This document shows, piece after piece, positions 28,862 through 38,001 of a stretch of 64,000 nucleotides of DNA. Source of the stretch: Pacificibacter marinus (lineage in GTDB: Bacteria; Pseudomonadota; Alphaproteobacteria; Rhodobacterales; Rhodobacteraceae); assembly GCF_018860505.1 (NCBI RefSeq), contig NZ_JAHKPU010000029.1, positions 1-64,000 on the forward strand, read 5' to 3'. Under the pieces are notes generated by a model. That model saw only the letters and a list, made by a program, of their open reading frames with translations, was not told the origin of the DNA and did not search any database. Within the stretch, counting starts at the first letter, position 1. Each line of letters opens with the position of its first letter. A program made the translations under genes and the position numbers.

Positions 28862-30013
28862 TCAGCGCACGAGTTGCGCCGCCGCGTCGCTGAAGGCGGC
28901 CTCGGCATCTTTCAATTGCGATCGGCTGACAGGCACAGGTGGCATTTTGTCAGCGGCAAAAAAGCACTGACCTTTGTCTTTACTCCGCTCGAACCGCGTG
29001 ACCTTGGACGGGTTCACCAAATAGCTGCGATGCACTTTGATAAATCCTGCAGGCACCAACCGTTTGGTCGCTTCGGTGATGGGCCAGACGCAAAAATACC
29101 GCGCGCTGGCGGTGTAGACTTGGCAGTAATGCCCATCGGCGCGCACGAAATTGATGTCATCGGGGGCGACAAAAACCTTACCGCCATCGCGCTCGCATGG
29201 AATGCGCCGCAAGGCGGCTTGGCGTTCACTCTCAGCCTGCGCGCTTGCGGCCCGCGCTGTGTCCACTGACGTGTTCTGCTTTGGGTCAAGTGCCGTTTCC
29301 GCCGGAATCAAAATCGTTGATCCGACCCACAAAAACGACCCCAAAATCACAAAGCTCGACAAGATCACGCCAATCGCCATGGTCTCATTGCTGATCAAAG
29401 GCCCGAACTCGCGGATCGACGGTAAAGCGATGAAATTGGTTTCGGACATTGCAATGAAGTGCACTGAAAACACCGCCAGCCCGAAACACAGCGTTCCGAT
29501 CAAAATCGTCCGATTGGACCGCTGCCGATACGCCACGCTAAACGCGACGATGCACAGACCGATTGCCAAGACGGACGAACTTAGCACCCCGTAAACCGTA
29601 TACACGGGCCGACACAACTGCATCCCCGCCATACCAACATAATGCATCGCCAAAATGCCCGCGCCAACAAGCGCCCCCGCGAACATGATGCTCAACTTGG
29701 TGCGCGGGGTGAAATGCAAGATCACCAAAGCCAAGGCCACGATTAAAATCGCCATCAAAGCCGAAACCAGAGTCAGCGCCGCGTCATAGTAAAACAAGAT
29801 CGGCATACTCAAACCCAGCATCGCAATGAAGTGCATCGACCAGATGCCACCCCCAAAGGCAATCGACGCAAGCGCTACCGCAAGTTTGCGCTGCGCAACC
29901 GATTTGCGCGACAAGTCTTTGGTCAAAGACAGACCTGCTGCACCACCGAATAAAGCCACGACAAATGAAATCGCAACCAGCCAAATGTTATGTCCGTATT
30001 CTAAAAATTCCAT
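28862..30013 (-). CDS. MHYT-LytTR regulator, CoxC/CoxH-like (probable membrane sensor of CO or O2)
   Basis: A protein of about 383 residues with seven predicted membrane segments carrying MHYT-type motifs (MHFIAMLG, MHYVGMAG, VHFIAMSE), followed by a short linker and a C-terminal LytTR DNA-binding domain (VAPDDINFVRADGHYCQVYT, FIKVHRSYLVNPSKVTRFER). MHYT motifs are proposed to bind copper and sense diatomic gases. CoxC and CoxH of Oligotropha have the same architecture, and this gene lies just upstream of coxM on the same strand. The ATG at 30013 is the best fit, although the ribosome site is weak; upstream starts up to 30064 remain possible. Confidence 0.8.
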   Translation of the reverse strand: MEFLEYGHNIWLVAISFVVALFGGAAGLSLTKDLSRKSVAQRKLAVALASIAFGGGIWSMHFIAMLGLSMPILFYYDAALTLVSALMAILIVALALVILHFTPRTKLSIMFAGALVGAGILAMHYVGMAGMQLCRPVYTVYGVLSSSVLAIGLCIVAFSVAYRQRSNRTILIGTLCFGLAVFSVHFIAMSETNFIALPSIREFGPLISNETMAIGVILSSFVILGSFLWVGSTILIPAETALDPKQNTSVDTARAASAQAESERQAALRRIPCERDGGKVFVAPDDINFVRADGHYCQVYTASARYFCVWPITEATKRLVPAGFIKVHRSYLVNPSKVTRFERSKDKGQCFFAADKMPPVPVSRSQLKDAEAAFSDAAAQLVR

Positions 30014-30411
30014 TCGCCAAAGATGTATGAGCATGCAATCAAATGCAATTGGGCAATGCACCAATTGCGCTCAACATAATGTGCCTTTGACCATTTTCCT
30101 GCGGGTCTGCACCATAGATATTTACCCGTCCAAGGCAGAACTGTGGCTCAACGTTTTCTGCGCATCGCCGTGCGAAGCAAACCACGACACCTAACCTATC
30201 GTTGGCTTTTGGGGATGCTATCTATGGTGAAAAACAGCCCGCTTCGATCAACAAAGTTGCCACCACGGCATTTTCATCGCCTGAAAGGCAATATTCACGC
30301 CAATGTGAGTACATTCGATAACTTTTTTCGACAGAAATTTCATACTGTCGCGTAACTATGCTTAAAGGCCGAAAACTATCTAAGGTCATAATCGGTTAAA
30401 GGAACTTTCGT
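30014..30411. other. Divergent intergenic region, no gene recognised
   Basis: About 400 bp between the MHYT-LytTR gene (leftward) and the RND adaptor (rightward). Short open frames here lack ribosome sites and family motifs. The region must hold both promoters. The right end contains AAAGGAACTTTCG immediately before the TTG start of the adaptor. No convincing operator palindrome or hairpin was found. Confidence 0.5.
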
Positions 30412-31533
30412 TTGAAGAAATTGTTGGTCGTTATTGCATCCGTCGCAGTCCTGTCTGGGGCATATGTTTATTCTTTTGGTCTGCCGCCTGCAATTGCAGC
30501 ACTGGTCAGCTCAGATGCGCCCAGTGATGCGGGTGCTGCCACAGTGGCGCGCGGCGGTGGGGGCCGACGTAATAGTGCCACCACCGTGGTTTTGGCTCCG
30601 CTAGAACAGCGAAGCTACGAACTGGTCTTGCGCACGATTGGCACCGCGACAGCCCAGCACAGTGTTGATGTTCTTGCCAGTGAAGCCGGCACCGTGGCCG
30701 AAATGCTGATGGCCGCAAACTCAAACGTCGAAGCCGGTGATGTTCTGCTAAAACTGGATGACCGCTCACAGCAGTTGGCCTTGGAAATTGCCGAAGCAGA
30801 ACGCGATCAGGCCCAAACCACCGTCAACCGCTATGAGGCACTGAAAGCCAGCGGCAATCTGACGGTAACAAATGTATCACTGACCGAAGCCGAAATTGCC
30901 CTTCGACTGGCTGAGGCCAACGTCGGATTGGCCAGAATTGCCCTTGAAGATCGTGTCATTCGTGCCCCCATCGCGGGGCAATTGGGTTTGAGCGACATTC
31001 AGGTGGGCGATTTCATTTCCATCAATACCCCCATCGTCAGCATCGATGATTCCAGCACAATTGTAGCGGAATTCGAAGTGCCCGAGCGCTCTGTGGATCT
31101 GTTGGAAATAGGCAAACCTGTTTTGATTGGCACACCAACCTACACTGGGCGCGTCTTTGAAGGGGCGGTCACTGGGTTTGATACGCAACTGGACGCCGTC
31201 ACACGCAGCGCCACGGGACGGGCTGAAATTGACAACACGCAAGGTCTGCTGTTGTCGGGCATGACGTTCAACGTGCGTATGGTCGACGAGACAGCCCCCT
31301 TGCCTGTCGTCCCCTCCACAGCGATCACATGGGATCGCACAGGCGCTGGCATTTGGGTTTCAGACGAGCGCCGCGCCACACGACACGCAGTCACCATCCG
31401 CTTCCGCGAAGGCGACTGGGTTTGGATCGAAACCGACGTGCCTTTGGGCAGTGAGGTTGTCGTTGAAGGGGCCGCCAAACTGCGCGATGGCGCAACTGTG
31501 ACCTCGGCCACTGATGCAAAGGGTCGGTCATGA
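30412..31533 (+). CDS. RND efflux periplasmic adaptor (membrane fusion protein)
   Basis: A 373-residue HlyD/AcrA-type adaptor with a single N-terminal membrane anchor (KKLLVVIASVAVLSGAYVY), a lipoyl/barrel-sandwich half (GTVAEMLMAANSNVEAGDVLLKLDD), a helical hairpin, and the beta-barrel half (IRAPIAGQLGLSDIQVGDFI). It links an inner-membrane RND pump to an outer-membrane channel. The start is TTG at 30412, supported by AAAGGA upstream and by the immediate signal anchor. It overlaps the pump gene by ATGA. No outer-membrane channel gene is nearby, so TolC would have to come from elsewhere. Confidence 0.88.
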   Translation: MKKLLVVIASVAVLSGAYVYSFGLPPAIAALVSSDAPSDAGAATVARGGGGRRNSATTVVLAPLEQRSYELVLRTIGTATAQHSVDVLASEAGTVAEMLMAANSNVEAGDVLLKLDDRSQQLALEIAEAERDQAQTTVNRYEALKASGNLTVTNVSLTEAEIALRLAEANVGLARIALEDRVIRAPIAGQLGLSDIQVGDFISINTPIVSIDDSSTIVAEFEVPERSVDLLEIGKPVLIGTPTYTGRVFEGAVTGFDTQLDAVTRSATGRAEIDNTQGLLLSGMTFNVRMVDETAPLPVVPSTAITWDRTGAGIWVSDERRATRHAVTIRFREGDWVWIETDVPLGSEVVVEGAAKLRDGATVTSATDAKGRS

Positions 31534-34500
31534 GCTTAGAGAAAAAACTGCATAAATCTGGGTTTGCCGACACTTTTGTCGCCCGACCGATCTTTGGGAT
31601 TGTTCTCAACCTTTTGGTGATTATCGCAGGCCTTGCCGCTTTAACCAGCGTCGATGTGCGCGAAATGCCAGATGTCGATCGCCCCGTTTTGTCGGTGCGT
31701 ACAACTTATGAAGGCGCTGTGCCTGCCACTGTAGATTCAGAAATCACCCAAGTGTTAGAGGACGCATTGAGCGCACTCGAAGGGCTGTCTTATATGGAAT
31801 CGTCCTCCAGCACAGGGTCAAGCCGGATCACGATTGACCTATCCGATAACACAGATGTTGATGTTGCGGCCAATGAAGCGCGTGAAATCGTATCCAGCAC
31901 AATGCGGCAACTGCCCGATGACGTGGATGATCCCACCGTTAGCAAAAGTGACACCAACTCTGATGCGATTATCAGGCTGGCCTTGCTTGGGGATGCATCG
32001 TTTGACACGCTGACCCAGCTTGCCGAAGGGCCTATATATGAGCGGCTGTCTACGATTGATGGCATCGCCGAAGTCACCGTACGGGGCAATCAATCCAACG
32101 AATTTCGCGTCACGGTCAATCTGACCTCCCTGCTCAGCCGCGGTTTGACAATTTTCGACGTCAGCACCGCCTTGCAAAACCTGCGCGATGACACGCCTTT
32201 GGGATCGATTGAAGCCCAAAACCAGACCCTTTCGTTGAGTGTCGCCAACAAAAATGTCACGGTCGATACAATCGCATCGCTCCAAATCAACAGCACAACC
32301 ACCGTCGCAGATGTCGCATTGGTGCAGCTTGTCCCCGAAGAAAGCTCAGTCTTTGCCCGCGTTAACGGTCAGACCGCGATTGGCATGGACATCACCCGTC
32401 AATCTATCGGCAACACGCTTGAGATTTCGCGCGCGGTGACCATTGCCGTAGACGAGCTGCAATCGCAATTGCCCGAAGGGGTCGAACTGATCATTGGCTC
32501 AGACGATGGAATCTTTATCGAAGGCTCGATCTCTGAGGTGGTGAAATCAATCATGCTGGCCACGGCCATTGTGGTTGCGGTGATCTTTGTGTTCCTGCGC
32601 TCGCCACGGGCCACTTTTATTCCGGCTGTGACCATTCCAGTGGCGCTGATCGGCACTTTGGCCGCGATTTGGATCACCGGATTTTCGGTCAACACCATCA
32701 GCTTGCTGGCGCTGGTTTTGGCGACGGGCATGGTTGTGGATGACGCGATTGTTGTGATCGAAAACATCGTACGCAAACGCAAAGAAGGTATGGGCGCTTT
32801 CGCGGCGGCCGCAGCAGGCACCAACGAGGTGTTCTTTGCCGTGATCTCGACCACGGCGACCTTGGCGGCTGTGTTTATTCCTATTTCATTCCTGCCCGGT
32901 CAGGCCGGTGGCGTCTTTGCCGAATTTGGGTTTGTGCTGGCCTTCGCTGTCACGCTTTCGTCTTTCACGGCGCTCACATTAACCCCTGTCTTGGCCGCCC
33001 TTTTGGACCCTGGAAAACGCGATGCCGAACGCCCGTCTGGAGCGACAAAACCAAGCGCGCTGGCCAGATACTTCGGCAAGGTCATGGATTTTGCGATCAG
33101 AACGCCGATCCTGATCCTCGCGATTGCGGGCGGCTTTGTGATGATCGCGATTGCTGCGGCGACCACTTTACCGTCAACAGTGACCCCCACCGAAGATCGG
33201 GGCTTCTTTTTGATCCAAGCACGCGGGGCTTCGGACACAACCGTGTCTTATCTCGACAGTCAGGTGGTGATGGTCGAAGACATTCTTCAGCCGTACTACG
33301 AGTCCGGTGAAATTCAGACCATACAAAGCATTATCGGCGTTGGTGGCGGAACAAGTGGCTTTATCATCGTGCGTCTGCCCGATTGGAATGAACGTGATTT
33401 TACCCAAGCGGAACTCATGTCCAAGATCAATGGCCAACTGTCTGCAATTCCAGGCGTACAAATCAGCGCAAGGTCGAGCAACAGCTTGAATATTCGTGGC
33501 GGTGGCAGCGGACTTGGGCTGGCAGTCACCGGCACAAATCTTGATGATATGACCGCTGCTGCGGAAACACTGATCGCGGCCATGGCCCAAGACGAGACCT
33601 TTGTGAACCCACAATTGTCGAGCGCCAGCGTGAATGCGCAATTGCAAGTGAACGTCAACGATGCCGCCGCCAGCGACATGGGGCTAACCAGTTCAGAAAT
33701 GACAGCCCTGATCAGCGCGATGGTGCAAGGCGATGTCGCCGTCAGCGTGTTTGAAAATGACACAGAAGTTGACGTTAACGTCGTGCCAGGAGGGCCGCCC
33801 ATTGATGATCCGTCAGACATCGCCTCTTTGTCAGTGCGTTTGGACAGCGGTGATTATGTGCCGGTTTCTGCCCTTGCCACGTTGGAAATGGCCGTATCTG
33901 AGGCGCAGATCGAACGCCAAGGCGGGGCTTTGACGATCGACTTGCAAGCCAACCTTGGCGAAGGTGTCAACCTGTCCACCGCTATGGCCCGTGCGCAAGA
34001 TCTTGCGGCTGAAGCCTTGCCCGAAGGTATGGGACTTATTTTCACCGGTGAGGCGGCAACGCTGAGCGATGGTGCAAATGCACTTTACGCCGTCTTCGGC
34101 GTGGCGATGCTTGTGGTTTTATTGGTGCTTGCTGCGCAGTTCGAAAGCTTTGCCAGCGCTGTCGTGATCATGATGACGGTGCCCTTTGGTTTGGCCGCTG
34201 CCCTTTTGGCGATCTCGCTGACGGGCGGATCATTGAACTATTACAGTCAAATCGGTTTGGTGATTTTGATTGGCGTTATGGCCAAAAACGGGATTTTGAT
34301 TGTCGAGTTTGCCAATCAGTTGCGTGAAAAAGGTCAAGACATCGACGCCGCAATCCGAAACGCTGTACAACTGCGTATTCGTCCAGTGATGATGACAATG
34401 ATCTCGACCATCTTTGGCGGTTTGCCCTTGATCTTTACCTCAGGTGCAGGTGCCGAGGCGCGGATTGCTGTGGGCTGGGTCATTGTGGGCGGCTTGGGTT

Positions 34501-34628
34501 TTGCCACCGTGTTTACGTTGTTTTTGACGCCGATCTTCTATCGCTGGATTGCCGTTTGGGGCACAGCGCCCGGTGCGGCTGCGGCGCGCTTGAAATCTGA
34601 GATCACAACATCTACAGCAAAAGCCTAA
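31530..34628 (+). CDS. RND-family multidrug-type efflux pump
   Basis: A 1032-residue inner-membrane transporter of the HAE1/AcrB type, with a first helix after FVARPIFGIVLNLLVIIAG, two large periplasmic domains, and 12 expected membrane segments. The TM4 proton-relay motif is visible in VLATGMVVDDAIVVIENI, and the second-half repeat in LIGVMAKNGILIVEFANQLREKG. It uses the proton gradient to expel hydrophobic or toxic compounds through the adaptor encoded upstream. No dedicated regulator adjoins it. A terminator follows. Confidence 0.9.
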   Translation: MSLEKKLHKSGFADTFVARPIFGIVLNLLVIIAGLAALTSVDVREMPDVDRPVLSVRTTYEGAVPATVDSEITQVLEDALSALEGLSYMESSSSTGSSRITIDLSDNTDVDVAANEAREIVSSTMRQLPDDVDDPTVSKSDTNSDAIIRLALLGDASFDTLTQLAEGPIYERLSTIDGIAEVTVRGNQSNEFRVTVNLTSLLSRGLTIFDVSTALQNLRDDTPLGSIEAQNQTLSLSVANKNVTVDTIASLQINSTTTVADVALVQLVPEESSVFARVNGQTAIGMDITRQSIGNTLEISRAVTIAVDELQSQLPEGVELIIGSDDGIFIEGSISEVVKSIMLATAIVVAVIFVFLRSPRATFIPAVTIPVALIGTLAAIWITGFSVNTISLLALVLATGMVVDDAIVVIENIVRKRKEGMGAFAAAAAGTNEVFFAVISTTATLAAVFIPISFLPGQAGGVFAEFGFVLAFAVTLSSFTALTLTPVLAALLDPGKRDAERPSGATKPSALARYFGKVMDFAIRTPILILAIAGGFVMIAIAAATTLPSTVTPTEDRGFFLIQARGASDTTVSYLDSQVVMVEDILQPYYESGEIQTIQSIIGVGGGTSGFIIVRLPDWNERDFTQAELMSKINGQLSAIPGVQISARSSNSLNIRGGGSGLGLAVTGTNLDDMTAAAETLIAAMAQDETFVNPQLSSASVNAQLQVNVNDAAASDMGLTSSEMTALISAMVQGDVAVSVFENDTEVDVNVVPGGPPIDDPSDIASLSVRLDSGDYVPVSALATLEMAVSEAQIERQGGALTIDLQANLGEGVNLSTAMARAQDLAAEALPEGMGLIFTGEAATLSDGANALYAVFGVAMLVVLLVLAAQFESFASAVVIMMTVPFGLAAALLAISLTGGSLNYYSQIGLVILIGVMAKNGILIVEFANQLREKGQDIDAAIRNAVQLRIRPVMMTMISTIFGGLPLIFTSGAGAEARIAVGWVIVGGLGFATVFTLFLTPIFYRWIAVWGTAPGAAAARLKSEITTSTAKA

Positions 34629-34644
34629 ATATAAAAATCTGCGG

Positions 34645-34672
34645 CCGGTGGTTTACATCACCGGTCGTTTTT
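34645..34672 (+). terminator. Terminator after the RND operon
   Basis: CCGGTG (34645-34650) pairs with CACCGG (34659-34664) around an 8-base loop, and the stem is followed by CGTTTTT. It lies about 16 bp after the pump's stop codon. Confidence 0.75.
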
Positions 34673-34785
34673 GACCCAAACCTGCGTTTGTTGCCGTTTC
34701 GGCAAAGCTCCCCTACCTGATACGTTCTTCCCGTGACCAATCCCAAAATCTAATGATGGATCTGTACCCATCGAGAGGATTGATC

Positions 34786-35283
34786 ATGACTGAGACCAAA
34801 GGCGTTATTGAACAAAAACTGGAAGCACTCGGGCTGGCCCTTCCCCCTGCCCCGCGCCCCATCGGAAACTACCTGCCAGCCGTTCAGGTTGGAAATATGC
34901 TTTACGTGTCAGGCACTTTGGGCACGATCCGTGATGAAAACGACCAAGACATCATGCCGATCAAAGGCAAACTCGGCGGCGAGTTGACGATTGCCCAAGG
35001 CTATGAATCTGCCAAACTGATGGCGCTGAACCACTTGGCTTTGATGAAGCTGGTTATCGGCGATTTGGACCGTATCGAACGCATCGTGAAAATGGTCGGT
35101 TACGTTAATTCCGCACCTGGTTTTACCGAAGCGCATCTGGTGATGAACGGCGCGTCTGACCTGTACCTTGAACTGCTCGGCCCAGAGCGCGGCAAACATG
35201 CTCGCGCCGCTTTGTTCCAAAACGAACTTGGTTTGGACGCGCCAGTTGAGGCCGAAATGACGGTTCTGTTGAAATCAGAATGA
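34786..35283 (+). CDS. RidA/YjgF-family protein (second copy)
   Basis: A 165-residue protein with the same architecture as the RidA-type protein at 18360: an N-terminal IEQKLEALGLALPPAP, then MLYVSGTLGT, IVKMVGYVNSAPGFTEAHLVMNGASDL and GKHARAALFQNELGLDAPVE. Such proteins clear imine or enamine intermediates. The ATG at 34786 follows GAGAGGA; an upstream in-frame ATG at 34753 lacks one. Its last 9 bp overlap the end of the convergent LysR gene. It probably belongs functionally with the amidase/TRAP genes across that regulator. Confidence 0.8.
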   Translation: MTETKGVIEQKLEALGLALPPAPRPIGNYLPAVQVGNMLYVSGTLGTIRDENDQDIMPIKGKLGGELTIAQGYESAKLMALNHLALMKLVIGDLDRIERIVKMVGYVNSAPGFTEAHLVMNGASDLYLELLGPERGKHARAALFQNELGLDAPVEAEMTVLLKSE

Positions 35284-36231
35284 AGATGGCGCCCAGCATA
35301 TCTGTTGGGCGTCTTTAAGTGCCGCTTCATCCAAAGCCTCCCAAAGCGGAAACCTGTCCTCGGCGAACTTTGCAAACAGCTCAGTTGCTGGGGACAAGGC
35401 CCGTTGACGCCGCCGCGCGATCGACAATCGTCGATGCGCAAAGGCCGCGCATTGCAGGTTCACCGGTGCCAAAGTCCCGTTGGTCACCTCACCATAAACC
35501 CCCTGCAACGGCACGAACATCACCGCTTGCGTGCGCAGTGCATAGTTGCGCAGAAAGTTCAAAAGGTTGCTGCGCGCACAGGGGGACACGTCGGCCTTTG
35601 CCTTTTTCGCCACCCGTTTGACCAGTTGCGAAATGCCAAAACTGTCATCTGGCAAGACATGGCGATACGTCAAAATATCGGCCAGTTCCACCGCACGCCC
35701 GTCACTGAGTGGGTGATCTGGCGGCACGAAAGCCATCAAGGGTTGGTGATAATGGGCTGTGGTTTCAATCGCGTGGTGGTTTGAGAAATCATAGACAAAG
35801 CCGATGTCTGCTTCATAGCGGTCCAACGCATTCACCGTTTCATCCAAGCTGGCTACCGTGATGTCAAAGGTCACATCGGGATAGCTTTCGTTGAATTCGG
35901 TCAGGATATCAGGCAAGAAATTTTCGGTGATCCCCTCAACTGTGGTGATGCGGATCACGCCGCGATGCAAGGCACGCAAATCATCGATATCGGAATGAAC
36001 CAATTGTAGCTGCGCCTCAATTTTCAACCCGTGTTTCCAAAGCCGCTCGCCCGCTTCTGTCAGGCTCACCCCGTCAGATCGCCGGTCCAGCAGCACGCAA
36101 TCCAATTCATGTTCCAGCGCAGAAATCTGGCGGCTGATGGCAGAGGCGGCAACATGTTGCCGCTCAGAAGCGCGTCGAATCGACTTACACTTTGCGACTT
36201 CCATAAAATACCTCAAACCGTTCAAATTCAT
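35275..36231 (-). CDS. LysR-family regulator of the TRAP/amidase unit
   Basis: A 318-residue LysR protein with N-terminal helix-turn-helix (LRYFMEVAKCKSIRRASERQHVAASAISRQISALEHEL) and an effector domain (IRITTVEGITENFLPDILTEF). It diverges from the TRAP binding-protein gene at 36496 across 264 bp, the usual arrangement for a regulator of the neighbouring transport genes. It converges on and overlaps the RidA gene by 9 bp. The effector is unknown. Confidence 0.85.
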   Translation of the reverse strand: MNLNGLRYFMEVAKCKSIRRASERQHVAASAISRQISALEHELDCVLLDRRSDGVSLTEAGERLWKHGLKIEAQLQLVHSDIDDLRALHRGVIRITTVEGITENFLPDILTEFNESYPDVTFDITVASLDETVNALDRYEADIGFVYDFSNHHAIETTAHYHQPLMAFVPPDHPLSDGRAVELADILTYRHVLPDDSFGISQLVKRVAKKAKADVSPCARSNLLNFLRNYALRTQAVMFVPLQGVYGEVTNGTLAPVNLQCAAFAHRRLSIARRRQRALSPATELFAKFAEDRFPLWEALDEAALKDAQQICWAPSSF

Positions 36232-36495
36232 AGCATTGCCCTATTTTTATGCACAAAAACCGATCAACTCCTGCGCGCACCTGTTGCCAATTTGGCAACG
36301 CCCACGTCGCAAGTTAATGCTACCTTCTTCAAAATTTGCAATGCCATAGTTGGTCAACGAACGGGGCGTTTGTGGACTTTGAGCCCTCTAACCCTTGTTT
36401 GTTTTGTATTTGTGAATCTTCTGAACCGGCCCAAATGGGTCGCAAAAAAAGAAGAACACCGCGCGTCATCATCCTGTCCAACAAAGGAAAACTCA

Positions 36496-37473
36496 ATGAA
36501 ACTGTTCTCCACCGCCTCCATCCTCGCGGCCTCAGTTCTGCTCACCACCGCCGCCAACGCCCAAGAGGTCACATTGCGCCTTGGTCACACAGGCGCCCCA
36601 ACGCACCACTATCAAACCATCTCAGAACTGTTTGCCGAAACCGTCAAAGAGCGTTCAAACGGCGAGATCCAGATCGACGTCTACCCTGCCGATCAACTGG
36701 GCAAGCAATTGGAAGCCGTCGAAGGCACGATGCTAGGCACGCAAGATATCTTCCTTGTCTCAGACACTGTATTGTCGAATTGGGTACCAGATATGGGCAT
36801 CTTGAATCTGCCGTTCATGTTCTCGTCGCTCGATGATGTGCACGAAGTTCTGGAAGGCCCAGTGGGAGATAAACTCGAAGCGAAAATGGCTGGCACCGGT
36901 GCAACTGTCATCGGCTGGTGGATGGGCGGTTTGCGCAACATCACCAACAACGAGCAACCCATCACCGATCCATCCCAGCTTGAGGGCGTGAAAATCCGTG
37001 TGCCCGAAGGCGAAGTTTTTGTTGAAACGTTCAAGGCTATGGGCGCGAATCCTGTGGTGATTTCATTTGGCGAGCTTTATTCCGCGTTGCAACTTGGCAC
37101 GGCTGACGCCCAAGAAAACCCACCTGCGCATATCTTGACGCAGAAATTCTATGAGGTTCAGGCCTATACCTCTAAAACCTCGCATATCTACCTTGGCTCG
37201 CCTTTGATCATGAACGAAGCACTGCTTGAGTCTTTGTCTGATGAACACCGAGCCATCATCTTAGACGCGGCCACAGAAATGGCTGGCGTGCATTTGAAAA
37301 TGGTGAATGATCTGGAAGACGCCCAATGGGCCGAATTGGCCGCTTTGGGCAATCAAATCAACGAAGTCGACCCCGCGCCGTTCCAAGCTGCGACAGCCCC
37401 TGTGATTGAAATGTTCAAGAAAACGCTGGACGCTGATATCATCGAAGAAATCCAAGCCACATTGGCCGATTAA
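36496..37473 (+). CDS. TRAP transporter substrate-binding protein (DctP family)
   Basis: A 325-residue periplasmic protein with a Sec signal peptide of about 22 residues (KLFSTASILAASVLLTTAANA) and DctP features: LRLGHTGAPTHHYQ, GEIQIDVYPADQLGKQLEAVEG, and the signature region GVKIRVPEGEVFVETFKAMGANPVVISFGELYSALQ. The start at 36496 follows AAAGGAAAACTCA; a longer open frame upstream is ruled out by the signal peptide. It is the first gene of a TRAP operon, divergent from a LysR gene. The ligand is probably an organic acid or amide, but sequence does not decide. Confidence 0.88.
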   Translation: MKLFSTASILAASVLLTTAANAQEVTLRLGHTGAPTHHYQTISELFAETVKERSNGEIQIDVYPADQLGKQLEAVEGTMLGTQDIFLVSDTVLSNWVPDMGILNLPFMFSSLDDVHEVLEGPVGDKLEAKMAGTGATVIGWWMGGLRNITNNEQPITDPSQLEGVKIRVPEGEVFVETFKAMGANPVVISFGELYSALQLGTADAQENPPAHILTQKFYEVQAYTSKTSHIYLGSPLIMNEALLESLSDEHRAIILDAATEMAGVHLKMVNDLEDAQWAELAALGNQINEVDPAPFQAATAPVIEMFKKTLDADIIEEIQATLAD

Positions 37474-37479
37474 CCCAAC

Positions 37480-37513
37480 TTGGCGCGCGAGGTATGATGC
37501 CCCCGCGCGCCAA
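37480..37513 (+). other. Intra-operon hairpin between dctP and dctQ
   Basis: TTGGCGCGCG (37480-37489) and CGCGCGCCAA (37504-37513) form a perfect 10-bp GC-rich stem with a 14-base loop. No T-run follows. In this position such a stem would protect the 3' end of the dctP message and reduce expression of the downstream membrane genes, giving excess binding protein. Confidence 0.75.
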
Positions 37514-37527
37514 CAGGAAGGCTGCTT

Positions 37528-38001
37528 ATGAAATTCTTTGATCATTTGGACACGGCTGTCAGGATCGTTGCGGGCCTGTGTCTGTTCGCCGTGTTTGTAT
37601 TGGTCACCGCACAGGTCGCCAGTCGGTTTTTGTTTAATTTCTCGCTTGCGGCCGCCAGTGAACTGTCGATCTACGCAATGATCTGGTCGGTGTTTTTAGG
37701 CGCAGCCGTCGCCTTTCGCTCAAACAGCCATATCGCGATGGATATCTTGAAAAACAAACTGCCCAAATCCGTTCAGGGCGTGGCCGATGTGGTGATCTTC
37801 ATCTTATTGGCAGGGTTTTTGTGCCTGATCGCCACCGAAGGCTATGACTTGGCCCTGCGCGCCATGCGCCAATCATCCCCTGCGGCCAAAATACCGGTTG
37901 GCTACATCACAATGGCGATCCCTGTTGGCTCGATCCTTGCGCTGATCTTTTTGACAGAACAAAAACTGCGCCCGTTTTTTAAGGACAAACGCCATGACTG
38001 A
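37528..38001 (+). CDS. TRAP transporter small permease (DctQ family)
   Basis: A 157-residue membrane protein with four hydrophobic segments, as expected for DctQ (RIVAGLCLFAVFVLVTAQVASRF, YAMIWSVFLGAAVAF, VADVVIFILLAGFLCLIA, ITMAIPVGSILALIFL). It pairs with DctM to form the sodium-driven TRAP channel. Its end overlaps the dctM start by 8 bp. Confidence 0.87.
   Translation: MKFFDHLDTAVRIVAGLCLFAVFVLVTAQVASRFLFNFSLAAASELSIYAMIWSVFLGAAVAFRSNSHIAMDILKNKLPKSVQGVADVVIFILLAGFLCLIATEGYDLALRAMRQSSPAAKIPVGYITMAIPVGSILALIFLTEQKLRPFFKDKRHD

Noticed and set aside
30143-30355. A 70-codon open frame in the gap before the RND operon
   Set aside because: It lacks a ribosome site and any recognisable motif, and its composition looks random.
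36031-36495. N-terminal extension of the first TRAP binding protein
   Set aside because: The signal peptide starts at 36496 behind a good ribosome site; the extension overlaps the LysR gene.
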